Shown in pieces: positions 1 through 7,664 of a stretch of 64,000 nt of DNA. Position 1 is the first letter of the stretch. Each line of letters starts with the position of its first letter. The position numbers were made by a program, and so were the translations under genes. Location: positions 1,488,001 to 1,552,000 of the forward strand of contig NZ_CP080627.1 in NCBI RefSeq assembly GCF_025917315.1, given 5' to 3'. Source of the stretch: Halomonas qaidamensis (GTDB taxonomy: Bacteria > Pseudomonadota > Gammaproteobacteria > Pseudomonadales > Halomonadaceae). The notes beneath the pieces are model-generated. The model was given only the letters and a program-made list of their open reading frames with translations. It was not told the origin of the DNA and did no database searches.

Positions 1-1
1 C

Positions 2-694
2 TTTCATGGCCTTTCCGGCGGCGGCGGTGGCTTCTCGGAGTTCACCGTAATGGGTGAGCACATGGTACATAAGCTGCCGGATGACCTCAGCTTCGAACAA
101 GGGGCACTCGTGGAACCCGCGGCGGTTGCCTTACATGCGGTGCGCCAAAGCAGTTTAAAAGCGGGAGATAGCGCGGCAGTGTTTGGCGCAGGCCCAATTG
201 GGTTAATGACCATTGAAGCGCTGAAAGCTGCGGGTGCCGCTCAAATTTACGCCGTTGAAGTCGCGCCTTCACGTAAAGCCAAAGCTGAAGCACTTGGTGC
301 AATTGTGGTTGACCCGCAGCAAGAAGATGCCGTGGAGAAACTGCAAACGTTAAGCAATGGCGGCGTTGACGTGGCGTTCGAGGTGACCGGGATTCCGGCA
401 GTGCTGAACCAGTCGTTGCATAGCACCCATGAAGGCGGCGAAGTCATTGTGGTGAGTATTTGGGAGGGAGAGGCAAGCTTCCAGCCAAATGACCTAGTCA
501 TTAAAGAGCGCACCATGAAAGGGATTATTGCCTATCGCCATGTTTATCCGGCGGTGATGGCACTCATGCAGCGCGGCTACTTCCGCGCTGAAGATATGGT
601 GACTCAACGCATCCCGCTAGCAGATATTGTCGAGGAGGGGTTTGAAGCACTGTTAAATGACAAGGCGCAGGTGAAAATCATCGTCACGCCTTAA
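2..694 (+). CDS. (R,R)-2,3-butanediol dehydrogenase, 5'-truncated by window edge
   Basis: This is the C-terminal 230 residues of a zinc-containing medium-chain alcohol dehydrogenase. The frame is open back to base 2, so the start lies outside the window. The glycine-rich stretch at the edge, the VEPAAVALHAV segment and the nucleotide-binding GAGPIGL motif match BdhA-type 2,3-butanediol/acetoin dehydrogenases. These interconvert acetoin and butanediol with NAD(H) in the cytoplasm. The catalytic zinc ligands of the N-terminal part are not visible. The reading frame is intact to its TAA stop. A related sorbitol or threonine dehydrogenase is possible, but the VEPAAVALHAV context favours butanediol dehydrogenase. 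Confidence 0.85.
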   Translation, partial: FHGLSGGGGGFSEFTVMGEHMVHKLPDDLSFEQGALVEPAAVALHAVRQSSLKAGDSAAVFGAGPIGLMTIEALKAAGAAQIYAVEVAPSRKAKAEALGAIVVDPQQEDAVEKLQTLSNGGVDVAFEVTGIPAVLNQSLHSTHEGGEVIVVSIWEGEASFQPNDLVIKERTMKGIIAYRHVYPAVMALMQRGYFRAEDMVTQRIPLADIVEEGFEALLNDKAQVKIIVTP

Positions 695-743
695 CCCAAT
701 AGCGGCGTTAATCACGCTAGGTTGACGCATTGTGAGGCAGAGG

Positions 744-815
744 TGCCCAAAAATGTGCAGTGCTGGTGCATTTTATTTGCTGCAATGCGTCGTAACACTT
801 TTGAAAACCAGTAAC
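744..815 (+). promoter_or_regulatory. Possible enhancer sites upstream of the sigma-54 promoter
   Basis: The 110 bases before the sigma-54-like promoter hold two overlapping imperfect dyads ending in GTGCA (744-759 and 756-770). They also hold a direct repeat of GTAAC (792-796 and 811-815). The first pair resembles NtrC sites (TGCAC-N-GTGCA type) and the second resembles CbrB half sites as I recall them. The distance is typical for bacterial enhancer-binding proteins. This is inference from pattern only. Confidence 0.3.
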
Positions 816-854
816 TTTATATTAAGTAATTGTTTTAATTGAGTTATTAAAAAA

Positions 855-871
855 TTGGCACGCAGATCGCT
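855..871 (+). promoter_or_regulatory. Sigma-54 (RpoN) type promoter
   Basis: TTGGCACG, four bases, then TCGCT. The invariant GG (857-858) and GC (869-870) are exactly 10 bases apart, as in -24/-12 promoters. There is one mismatch to the usual TTGC box. The predicted transcript start is near 882. The only thing downstream on this strand is a terminator at 998-1020, so the product would be non-coding. Confidence 0.6.
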
Positions 872-881
872 ATATATTAAG

Positions 882-1020
882 TAAGCAGCAAATGAATAGA
901 GTTGATAGATGAACTAGGTCTCTCTCCCTTCTTTGCTACATCGCCCCAGCTTGTGCTGGTAAGCGATACACCGAGTGAGCTGGCGTGCTCCACCTGGGTC
1001 CCCTTCGGGGGACTTTTTTT
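882..1020 (+). ncRNA. Candidate sigma-54-dependent small RNA, about 139 nt
   Basis: No reading frame here has a ribosome-binding site: the two ATGs (892, 909) meet stops within seven codons. The interval starts at the predicted sigma-54 start and ends in a strong intrinsic terminator. Its middle holds a pyrimidine-rich, probably unpaired stretch (about 919-933) complementary to Shine-Dalgarno-type purine runs. Hairpins follow: CCAGC/GCTGG (946-950, 955-959) inside TCGC/GCGA (941-944, 963-966), GAGC/GCTC (977-980, 987-990), then the terminator stem. The layout resembles RpoN-controlled regulatory RNAs such as CrcZ or NrsZ. I do not see CrcZ-like A-rich Hfq/Crc motifs, so the identity is unknown. 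Confidence 0.5.
998..1020 (+). terminator. Strong intrinsic terminator with TTCG tetraloop
   Basis: The six-base stem GTCCCC/GGGGAC (998-1003 and 1008-1013) encloses a TTCG loop and is followed directly by seven T. It reads on the plus strand, 300 bases after the dehydrogenase stop and just after the putative small RNA. Confidence 0.85.
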
Positions 1021-1023
1021 ATG

Positions 1024-1045
1024 CGCCCGACCTAAATGTCGGGCG
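1024..1045. terminator. Hairpin between the small-RNA terminator and the pepQ end
   Basis: An eight-base perfect stem, CGCCCGAC/GTCGGGCG, with a six-base loop lies 14 bases past the pepQ stop on the minus strand. It lacks a T run in the minus direction and has only a loose one (TGTTGTGTTT) in the plus direction. It probably marks the 3' end of pepQ or backs up the terminator beside it. Confidence 0.4.
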
Positions 1046-1058
1046 TGTTGTGTTTGCG

Positions 1059-2348
1059 TTATGGGGTCAGGTTTTGCTGGCTGTTCTCCGTCACGACAAT
1101 GTTATCTTCAATACGAATGCCGCCACAGTTGGCTAGCAAGTCAACGAGGCTCCAGTTGATCGGTAGCGTTTTGTTGCGCAAGGGCTCTAATAGCATTGGG
1201 ATATAGTAAAACCCAGGCTCTATGGTTACTACCATGCCAGGGCGCAGTGTACGGGTTAAACGTAGCGCTGGATGCTGTTCAGGAGCAGGGGCGAGTGTTC
1301 CGTCTGGATGACGCAGCCCTGCCACATCGTGAACCTGTAATCCCAACGAATGCCCTAATCCGTGTGGGCAAAAGGCCCGCGTAATCCCCTCATCAACTGC
1401 CTGTTCTGCACTGCCCTGGAAAAGATCATTGGCAATAAGAATATCTGCCAGCAAACGATGCATTTGCTCATGTAGCGCAATGAACTCCACGCCTGGGGCA
1501 ACGCTTTCTACCAGCGTATCTTTTAACTGATTAATATCATCAATTAAGTTGCGATAGAGGCTTGGCGCGTCAGGTCCAGCATAAGTGCGTGTAATATCCG
1601 CGCAGTAGCCGCGAAAACGGCGTCCAGCGTCAACCAGCAGGCTATGTCGCTTCGTAGGGCTGCTTAAGTCGTAGTGTTGGTAGTGTAATACGCCTGCATG
1701 GTTATTCAGCCCAATGATGTTCTGATAGGGAACATCGGACTCCCGCTGTCTGCTGGCAGCCAAGTACGCCAGTTGAATATCTAACTCAGCCGATGCGCCA
1801 ATAAACGCCGCCTGCGCTGCTTGATGTCCTGCCATGGCGAGCCGGTTAGCTTCACTCAAACAGGCAATCTCATAAGCAGTTTTAAACATGCGTAGTTCGT
1901 CTAGAGCGTTAACCAGCGGTTGCGGTTGGTACTGTGCGTCTAGCGCGAGTTGTGTGGTGGGATCAATATCACCGATCACAGCAGCGCGGCCAGCTAGCGT
2001 TGGTAGTGGTTTTTCGCTACACAGTTGAATATCAAACTCAGTAACCCACGGCTCTTCAGGCAGGTGGGTAGGCAAATGCCAGAAATCAGCTGGCGCATAC
2101 AGGTGTAGCTGCGGGCGTTTTTCCGGTTGAATTAACAGCCAGCTGTGCTGGATGTCGGCCATGCCTACCCAGTGCATAAAATGGCCGTAGGTTTGGAAGG
2201 TGGGTGCTTGATCATCGCCAAAGTGTGGGTTGGCGTGGCCGCTGTAAATGGCCACGCTATCGAGACGGTGACTGGCTAACAGGTCTGTATAGGCTTGCTG
2301 TAAATGTGCTAAGTGGTCGCGCTGCAAGTTAAACAAAGAAGCTGACAT
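1059..2348 (-). CDS. pepQ: Xaa-Pro dipeptidase PepQ (M24 metallopeptidase)
   Basis: This 429-residue protein is close to the length of E. coli PepQ. It hydrolyses dipeptides with C-terminal proline in the cytoplasm, using two metal ions in a pita-bread fold. All five metal ligands are visible: D240 (VDAG), D251 (ADITRTY), H333 (HGLGHSLGLQVHDVAG), E377 (EPGFYY) and E414 (RIED). The N-terminal creatinase-like domain fills the first 150 residues. It lies on the same strand as the dipeptide transporter and LysR gene upstream, so imported proline peptides are a natural substrate. The nearest gene upstream ends 83 bases away. PepQ enzymes can also have organophosphorus-hydrolase (prolidase) activity. 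That is family knowledge and not seen here. Confidence 0.93.
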   Translation of the reverse strand: MSASLFNLQRDHLAHLQQAYTDLLASHRLDSVAIYSGHANPHFGDDQAPTFQTYGHFMHWVGMADIQHSWLLIQPEKRPQLHLYAPADFWHLPTHLPEEPWVTEFDIQLCSEKPLPTLAGRAAVIGDIDPTTQLALDAQYQPQPLVNALDELRMFKTAYEIACLSEANRLAMAGHQAAQAAFIGASAELDIQLAYLAASRQRESDVPYQNIIGLNNHAGVLHYQHYDLSSPTKRHSLLVDAGRRFRGYCADITRTYAGPDAPSLYRNLIDDINQLKDTLVESVAPGVEFIALHEQMHRLLADILIANDLFQGSAEQAVDEGITRAFCPHGLGHSLGLQVHDVAGLRHPDGTLAPAPEQHPALRLTRTLRPGMVVTIEPGFYYIPMLLEPLRNKTLPINWSLVDLLANCGGIRIEDNIVVTENSQQNLTP

Positions 2349-2431
2349 TCAGGTGGGGTCCTTTTTTAATGGCGGCTAGACTAGGATCTTAGAGTTCGTT
2401 ATCAAATTAGGCGTTGGTGCTCATCGCTGGT

Positions 2432-3343
2432 TTAACTGCGTGGCGGAGCGATCTCACTCCACAAGCTATCCAGCTCGGCGTGATGCTGGTTCTGGTGACG
2501 GTATAGGCGCAGCTCCATCGGTACGTCCCAACGGCTATCGCCTGCTCTAACTAATGTTCCGTTGGATAGCTCAGCAGCTATGTTGCGTTCGGGTAACCAG
2601 CTCATGCCATAGCCAAGAAGAACCAACTCTTTAATGCCCGCCGCATAGAGGTTTTCACTTTGCGCCGTGAGGTAGGTACTCTGCGGTAGACGAGCAAGAT
2701 GCGCCTTTACCGCTGAGCCTAATAAGCCCCGCTTTGGATAGGCCAGCCAAGGCGCGGGCTGCTGGCGTGAGCCGGGTAGCAACGCGCAAGGTGCGCCATT
2801 CATATCTAGGCCTGTGACAGGAATTAAACGTTCGTGACCAATGACCCGATACGTGCAGGCACTGGTATCAATATCTAAATCGCACCGCCCGATGGGCCAA
2901 TAGCAGATAGCTAGATCGCACTCTGCTCGGCCAAGCGCTTGAAAATAATCGCTTGCTACCCAGCCAGTTGCGCGTAAATAGGGCTGAATACGTTCTTGCC
3001 AGCCCGTAGACGCAAGCCATTCTGGCAAAAACTGCGGTAGTAGACTTTGCGGAGCAGCCACCATGATACGCCGTTGTTGTCCGGCGCTGATTTCACGCAC
3101 GCGGTCACGCGTCAAGCGCACGCGATCGGTTACCTGCTCGCAAAGCGTCAGGAACTCTTCTCCCGCGGGGGTCAGCGAAAGTGGCAACGTTTGCCGGTTG
3201 ATCAGCGTTACGCCCATCTCTTCCTCTAGCAATTTAATGCGCCGTGAAAAGGTGGGCTGTGTAACATGCTGCTCATCCGCTGCGCGGGAGAAGTGTCGCG
3301 TTCTGGCCAGGGCAATAAAGTCTTCTAGCCAGCGAATTTCCAT
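2432..3343 (-). CDS. LysR-family transcriptional regulator, HypT-like
   Basis: This 303-residue protein has the LysR winged helix-turn-helix at residues 1-60 (FSRAADEQHVTQPTFSRRIKLLEEEMG) and a substrate-binding domain after about residue 90. The opening ExxWLEDF and the NRQTLPLSLTPAG wing resemble the HypT/YjiE group, which in E. coli answers hypochlorite through methionine oxidation. That assignment rests on N-terminal resemblance only. A GAGG ribosome-binding site sits 6 bases before the ATG. It starts 49 bases after the dppF stop on the same strand and precedes pepQ, so it may be co-transcribed and may control peptide use. A general LysR call is safe; the inducer is unknown. Confidence 0.85.
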   Translation of the reverse strand: MEIRWLEDFIALARTRHFSRAADEQHVTQPTFSRRIKLLEEEMGVTLINRQTLPLSLTPAGEEFLTLCEQVTDRVRLTRDRVREISAGQQRRIMVAAPQSLLPQFLPEWLASTGWQERIQPYLRATGWVASDYFQALGRAECDLAICYWPIGRCDLDIDTSACTYRVIGHERLIPVTGLDMNGAPCALLPGSRQQPAPWLAYPKRGLLGSAVKAHLARLPQSTYLTAQSENLYAAGIKELVLLGYGMSWLPERNIAAELSNGTLVRAGDSRWDVPMELRLYRHQNQHHAELDSLWSEIAPPRS

Positions 3344-3392
3344 GTCTTACCTCGCAGTGATGCCAAATATAGTGCTGTTGTTGAAACTGGCG

Positions 3393-4502
3393 TCATAGGC
3401 GGCCTTCTTCAACAGCGTGGCACGCAACACGAGTGCCGTCATCTTGGGTTTGCAGGGCGGGAATTTCCTGATGGCAACGGGCGTTGGCGTAGGGGCAGCG
3501 GCCATGGAATACACAGCCGCTTGGTAAGTTGACCGGTGTAGGCACTTCGCCGGTAAGACGAATATGCTGCGGGCGATCATCTTTTAAGCGCGGAATTGCG
3601 GAAAGTAGCGCCTGGGTATAAGGGTGACGTGGTTTAGCAAATAGTGTTGCTGTCGTTGCTACTTCACATACGGTGCCTAAATACATCACGGCTACCCGGG
3701 TGCCAAAGTGCTCAACAACGGCTAAATCGTGGGTGATGAATAAATAAGTTAGGTTACGCTCTTGTTGCGCCTCCATCAGCAAGTTGAGTACTTGGGCTTG
3801 GATAGACACGTCCAGCGCTGAAATAGGCTCGTCGGCGACGATAAATTCAGGATCAACGGCTAGGGCGCGTGCAATGGCGATACGCTGGCGCTGGCCGCCG
3901 GAAAATTCATGCCCAAAACGCTTGCCCCAGTCGGGGTCAATGCCTACTGAACCCATAACGTCCTGAACCTTTTCAAGTATCTTTTCACGGTTCCAGTTTG
4001 GGTGGTGTAGGCGCAGCGGTTCTTCCAGCGTCTGCTGAATTGTCATCCGGGGGTTAAGCGATGCGTAAGGGTTTTGGAAAATCATTTGCATGCGCTTGCG
4101 ATAAGGCAAGAGCTGGCGCGAGCTTAAGTTGTCGATGCGCTGTCCGTCATAGCGAATCTCACCCTCTGTGGGGGTGAGTAAGCCCATAACTGTTCTGGCA
4201 ACAGTGGATTTACCACAGCCAGATTCACCCACTACACAAAGAGCTTCGCCGCGCTTGATATCAAGGTTAACACCGTTAATCGCGTGAACATGCTCTTGGT
4301 GACGAACTAGCTTGCCGCCTTTAAAGCGCAGCTGTTCCAAAAAATCCCCTGATAAAGAAAAACGCTTTTTTAGCCCTCGAATTTGCAGTAGCGATTCACT
4401 GCTCTCTTCGTTTTGAGTGGGCGTCGTTTGAGTAGACGACTTGGTTTGAGTAGGCATAGCTTGATTCGGCGACGTACTAGGGGTTTCTACCTGAGCACTC
4501 AT
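3393..4502 (-). CDS. dppF: Dipeptide/oligopeptide ABC transporter ATP-binding protein DppF
   Basis: This 369-residue ABC ATPase of the OppF/DppF group powers peptide import at the inner-membrane face. It carries a Walker A (GESGCGKS, residues 92-99), the ABC signature (FSGGQRQR), a Walker B (IVADEPISALDV) and the C-terminal oligopeptide-transporter domain with its cysteine-rich segment (CVFHGRCPYA ... C). Residues 1-37 form an extra Ser/Thr/Gln-rich extension with no clear match. It overlaps dppD by four bases and is the last gene of the dppABCDF unit. Its partner ATPase is DppD. Confidence 0.92.
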   Translation of the reverse strand: MSAQVETPSTSPNQAMPTQTKSSTQTTPTQNEESSESLLQIRGLKKRFSLSGDFLEQLRFKGGKLVRHQEHVHAINGVNLDIKRGEALCVVGESGCGKSTVARTVMGLLTPTEGEIRYDGQRIDNLSSRQLLPYRKRMQMIFQNPYASLNPRMTIQQTLEEPLRLHHPNWNREKILEKVQDVMGSVGIDPDWGKRFGHEFSGGQRQRIAIARALAVDPEFIVADEPISALDVSIQAQVLNLLMEAQQERNLTYLFITHDLAVVEHFGTRVAVMYLGTVCEVATTATLFAKPRHPYTQALLSAIPRLKDDRPQHIRLTGEVPTPVNLPSGCVFHGRCPYANARCHQEIPALQTQDDGTRVACHAVEEGRL

Positions 4503-5515
4503 TGTGTTTCCTCCTTCAGGCGACGATCTTCAAGCATTTCAGCCACCATATGGCAGGCAACACGGCAATTGCCGGATTCGACAAATTCAGGTACTTGCTG
4601 GGTGCAGGCAGGGCGTGGCTGACCATCTGCTCTATTGATGAAGTCGCAGCGAGGATGAAATGCACAGCCACTGGGTAAGTTAGAGAGTGACGGCATGCTG
4701 CCACGGATCTGATTGAGTTTTTCGCCGGGTGTCGCCATTTGTGGTAATGCATTGATCAGCCCTTGGGTATAGGGGTGCTGCGGATCATTGATAATTTCCC
4801 GCGTGAGGCCTTGTTCAATAACACGACCTGCATACATAACCAGCATACGCTGAGTGACCTGACTCACGACACCCAAGTCGTGAGTGATAAGAATCAAGCC
4901 CACATTGTGCTGTTCACATAGCTCAAGCAGCAGTGCCATGATTTCCGCTTGGATGGTCACGTCCAGGGCGGTAGTCGGTTCATCGGCAATGATAATATCG
5001 GGGTCGAGCAGCAGGGCGATGGCGATGATAATACGCTGACGCATACCACCAGAAAGCTCGTGGGGGTATTGATCTAAGCGTGTTTCTGGTGACGGAATCT
5101 GAACTTGGCGCAATTTATCCAAGGAAATAGCGCGTGCTTCTTTGGTGGAGATACGTCGATGGGCTTTTAAGCACTCGACCATCTGTTCACCAATTGAGAG
5201 CACGGGATTTAATGTCATCATCGGGTCTTGGAAGATCATCGAGATGCGGTTACCACGTACTTTGCGCAGACCGCGCTCAGACATGGTGTTAAGCGTCTGA
5301 CCTTCAAATTTAATGCTGCCGCCCGCTATAAAGCCGGGTTTAGCGATCAGGTTAAGCAGTGAGAAAGCGGCGACGGATTTACCCGCGCCAGACTCGCCCA
5401 CGATGCCTAAGCGTTCGCCGCGTTCCAGGGTGAAACTAACATCACGTAATGCGCGCACTTCCCCTTGGCGAAGGGCAAAACGAACGTCGAGTTGGGAGAC
5501 TTCAAGTAGCGCCAT
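4499..5515 (-). CDS. dppD: Dipeptide/oligopeptide ABC transporter ATP-binding protein DppD
   Basis: This is a 338-residue ABC ATPase. Walker A is GESGAGKS at residues 40-47, the signature is LSGGMRQR, Walker B is [12 protein letters not shown], and the switch histidine lies in LITHDLG. The C-terminal OppD/DppD extension carries the Cys cluster (CAFHPRC). It pairs with DppF to drive the DppB/DppC channel. It starts seven bases after dppC and overlaps dppF by four, which shows tight operon coupling. Confidence 0.92.
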   Translation of the reverse strand: MALLEVSQLDVRFALRQGEVRALRDVSFTLERGERLGIVGESGAGKSVAAFSLLNLIAKPGFIAGGSIKFEGQTLNTMSERGLRKVRGNRISMIFQDPMMTLNPVLSIGEQMVECLKAHRRISTKEARAISLDKLRQVQIPSPETRLDQYPHELSGGMRQRIIIAIALLLDPDIIIADEPTTALDVTIQAEIMALLLELCEQHNVGLILITHDLGVVSQVTQRMLVMYAGRVIEQGLTREIINDPQHPYTQGLINALPQMATPGEKLNQIRGSMPSLSNLPSGCAFHPRCDFINRADGQPRPACTQQVPEFVESGNCRVACHMVAEMLEDRRLKEETQ

Positions 5516-5522
5516 GGTGTCC

Positions 5523-6467
5523 TCAGCCTTTGTAGAGTCGTGGGTTCATGACATCGCGCAGCCAATCGCCCAATAGATTGATAGACAGCACCAGCACAAT
5601 GAGTACCGCACCAGGAATTAGGGTGATCCACCAAGACCCCGACTGTATATAGTCAAAGCCTGATTTAATTAGCGATCCAAGCGATGGGTGGGTTTCAGGC
5701 ATACCCAAACCTAAAAACGACAATGCGGCTTCTGAAATAATGGCGTTGGCAATTTGCACCGTCGAGATAACAAAAATCGGTGAAAGCGTATTGGGCAAGA
5801 CGTGTCGGAACATAATGCGCTTGCTGCGTAGGCCCATGACCCGTGCGGCATCGACATACTCTTTATTTTTCTCAGCCAGCACCGAAGCGCGCACCGTACG
5901 TGCATACTGAGGCCACTCGGCCAACCCAATAATCAAAATAAGCATGAGCACGGCATATTGGCTGTAAAACGCGCTGCCCATGGTGGCTTTCACCAGTGCA
6001 CCCACCACGATAGCGACCATCAGGGTGGAAAATGACAGCTGTATATCAGCTAAGCGCATCAAAAAAGCATCGATGCGACCGCCTAGGTAGCCTGCCATTA
6101 AGCCGAATGTTACGCCGAGCAGTGCTTGAAGTATGACCGCGCCAAAACCAATCAGTAACGATACGCGGGTGCCGTAGAGAATAATCGACCATAAATCGCG
6201 CCCCTGGGCATCGGTGCCTAAGCTGTAACGCTCATCGGCTCCCTCAATCCAAAAGGGCGGTAACTCAGACGACATAATATCGATATGACGTAGATCATAA
6301 GGATCAGTGGGGGCTAGCAAGGGCGCTGCAAACGCTGCAATCACCAAGCAAATGAATACTGCGAGGCATAGTTGAGCCGTGCGGTCACGTTTAAAGCTGT
6401 ACCATAAATAAGAGTCGCGCAGGCGTTCCCAGCGGCTAGGTGCAGTCGTTGTTGTGGGCGTTGTCAT
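5523..6467 (-). CDS. dppC: Dipeptide/oligopeptide ABC transporter permease DppC
   Basis: This 314-residue inner-membrane permease has an N-terminal OppC-type transmembrane helix near residues 33-52, then a periplasmic segment and the binding-protein-dependent permease domain. The EAA loop that docks the ATPases is visible as YVDAARVMGLRSKRIMFRHVLPN, cut here only by my naming. The ATG overlaps the dppB stop by four bases. It works with DppB to form the translocation path for peptides delivered by DppA. Confidence 0.9.
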   Translation of the reverse strand: MTTPTTTTAPSRWERLRDSYLWYSFKRDRTAQLCLAVFICLVIAAFAAPLLAPTDPYDLRHIDIMSSELPPFWIEGADERYSLGTDAQGRDLWSIILYGTRVSLLIGFGAVILQALLGVTFGLMAGYLGGRIDAFLMRLADIQLSFSTLMVAIVVGALVKATMGSAFYSQYAVLMLILIIGLAEWPQYARTVRASVLAEKNKEYVDAARVMGLRSKRIMFRHVLPNTLSPIFVISTVQIANAIISEAALSFLGLGMPETHPSLGSLIKSGFDYIQSGSWWITLIPGAVLIVLVLSINLLGDWLRDVMNPRLYKG

Positions 6468-7513
6468 GCGGGCTTACCTGTCAGTTTTACGGTGGGGTTC
6501 ACGAAGCCGTAGATCAAATCCACAATGGTGTTCGTCACCACGAAAATGACGCCGACAATCATCAGGTAGGTAACGATCAGTGGTATATCGGCTCGGTTAA
6601 TTGCATCAAGGAACATCAGTCCCATGCCCGGCCATTGGAAAACGGTTTCTGTCAAAATGGTGTAAGCCACCATGGTACCAATCTGTACACCGCCAACGGT
6701 GATAACTGGCAGCATGGTGTTTTTAAGCGCGTGAACAAAGTAAACACGGCGCATTGAAATGCCTTTGGCACGGGCGTACTTCACGTACTCTGACTGCAGT
6801 ACTTCCATCATTTCCGCGCGAATCAGGCGGATAAACAGCGGCAGCATAATAGATGCGAGTGAAACAGCGGGGAGTACCAAATGCTGTAAACCATTCCACG
6901 TGGCTAAGTTGGTGTCCCAGTGGCCTACTACATGCACTAAATCATAGCCGCGGCCAAAGGATGGCATATTACCCTCTGTCGATAGCAGGTCATTTAGCCA
7001 AGCTCCCCAGCTGGTACTTTCAGGAAACAGGGTGACGGTGATACCAATCGAGAAAATCTGAATCAATAAAATGGCGGTCAAAAACACCGGTATTGAAATG
7101 CCGATAATGGAAGCACCCATAAAAAAACGCGATATGAAAGAGCGAGGTTTTATAGCGCTATAAACGCCAATGGGCACAGAAAAAAGCACAATAATAAGCG
7201 TGGCCGCAAAAACGAGTTCGAGGGTGGCAGGCAAGTGACGAGCAATTACTTCAAGCGCAGGTTCGCGGTAGAAGTAGGAGTACCCGAAGTCGCCTTGCAT
7301 CGCATTTTTCGCAAAGCGTGCATACTGAACTAGAAACGGATCATTTAAGCCTAAGCGTTCGCGAATGGCTTCACGTTCGCTTTCGGGGACCGACTGTCCG
7401 ACCATCTGCTGTACAGGGTCACCCAGGTTATCCTGGATGGCGAAGGCCAGTACACTGATGACAAACATCACCAATATCGCGTGCATCAGGCGCTTGATTA
7501 AAAAAGCAATCAT
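6464..7513 (-). CDS. dppB: Dipeptide/oligopeptide ABC transporter permease DppB
   Basis: This 349-residue permease has the OppB-type N-terminus (LIKRLMHAILVMFVISVLAF) and an EAA loop (VKYARAKGISMRRVYFVHAL). I chose the ATG at 7513 because AGGTGG lies eight bases before it; an upstream GTG in frame (7525) has no such site. There are about six transmembrane segments with one large periplasmic loop. It follows dppA after 151 bases that hold a hairpin, and overlaps dppC. Confidence 0.9.
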   Translation of the reverse strand: MIAFLIKRLMHAILVMFVISVLAFAIQDNLGDPVQQMVGQSVPESEREAIRERLGLNDPFLVQYARFAKNAMQGDFGYSYFYREPALEVIARHLPATLELVFAATLIIVLFSVPIGVYSAIKPRSFISRFFMGASIIGISIPVFLTAILLIQIFSIGITVTLFPESTSWGAWLNDLLSTEGNMPSFGRGYDLVHVVGHWDTNLATWNGLQHLVLPAVSLASIMLPLFIRLIRAEMMEVLQSEYVKYARAKGISMRRVYFVHALKNTMLPVITVGGVQIGTMVAYTILTETVFQWPGMGLMFLDAINRADIPLIVTYLMIVGVIFVVTNTIVDLIYGFVNPTVKLTGKPA

Positions 7514-7601
7514 GGCGTACGCCACCTATGTCATAGGTTTAATAGAGAATTAATTGCAAGTAAGGGTTGAGCTTATGGTGAGGCTGTTAACCACATAAAA
7601 C

Positions 7602-7633
7602 GCTTCGTTCCCCAGGGGGCTAGGGAACGAAGC
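7602..7633 (-). terminator. Intercistronic hairpin between dppA and dppB
   Basis: An 11-base perfect stem (7602-7612 with 7623-7633) with a 10-base loop is followed in the minus direction by GTTTTA. It lies 32 bases after the dppA stop. Such structures behind binding-protein genes usually cut most transcripts or protect the upstream mRNA, giving more binding protein than permease. That role is inferred. Confidence 0.65.
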
Positions 7634-7664
7634 ATCCTTGCACGTGTAAAAGTAAGCGTGGAAA

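Noticed and set aside
882-1020. The candidate RNA as CrcZ
   Set aside because: No A-rich Hfq/Crc motifs are visible and it is much shorter than CrcZ; kept as unknown.
902-1159. An 85-codon plus-strand frame running through the small-RNA terminator into pepQ
   Set aside because: It crosses a strong terminator, has no good ribosome-binding site and overlaps the end of pepQ on the other strand.
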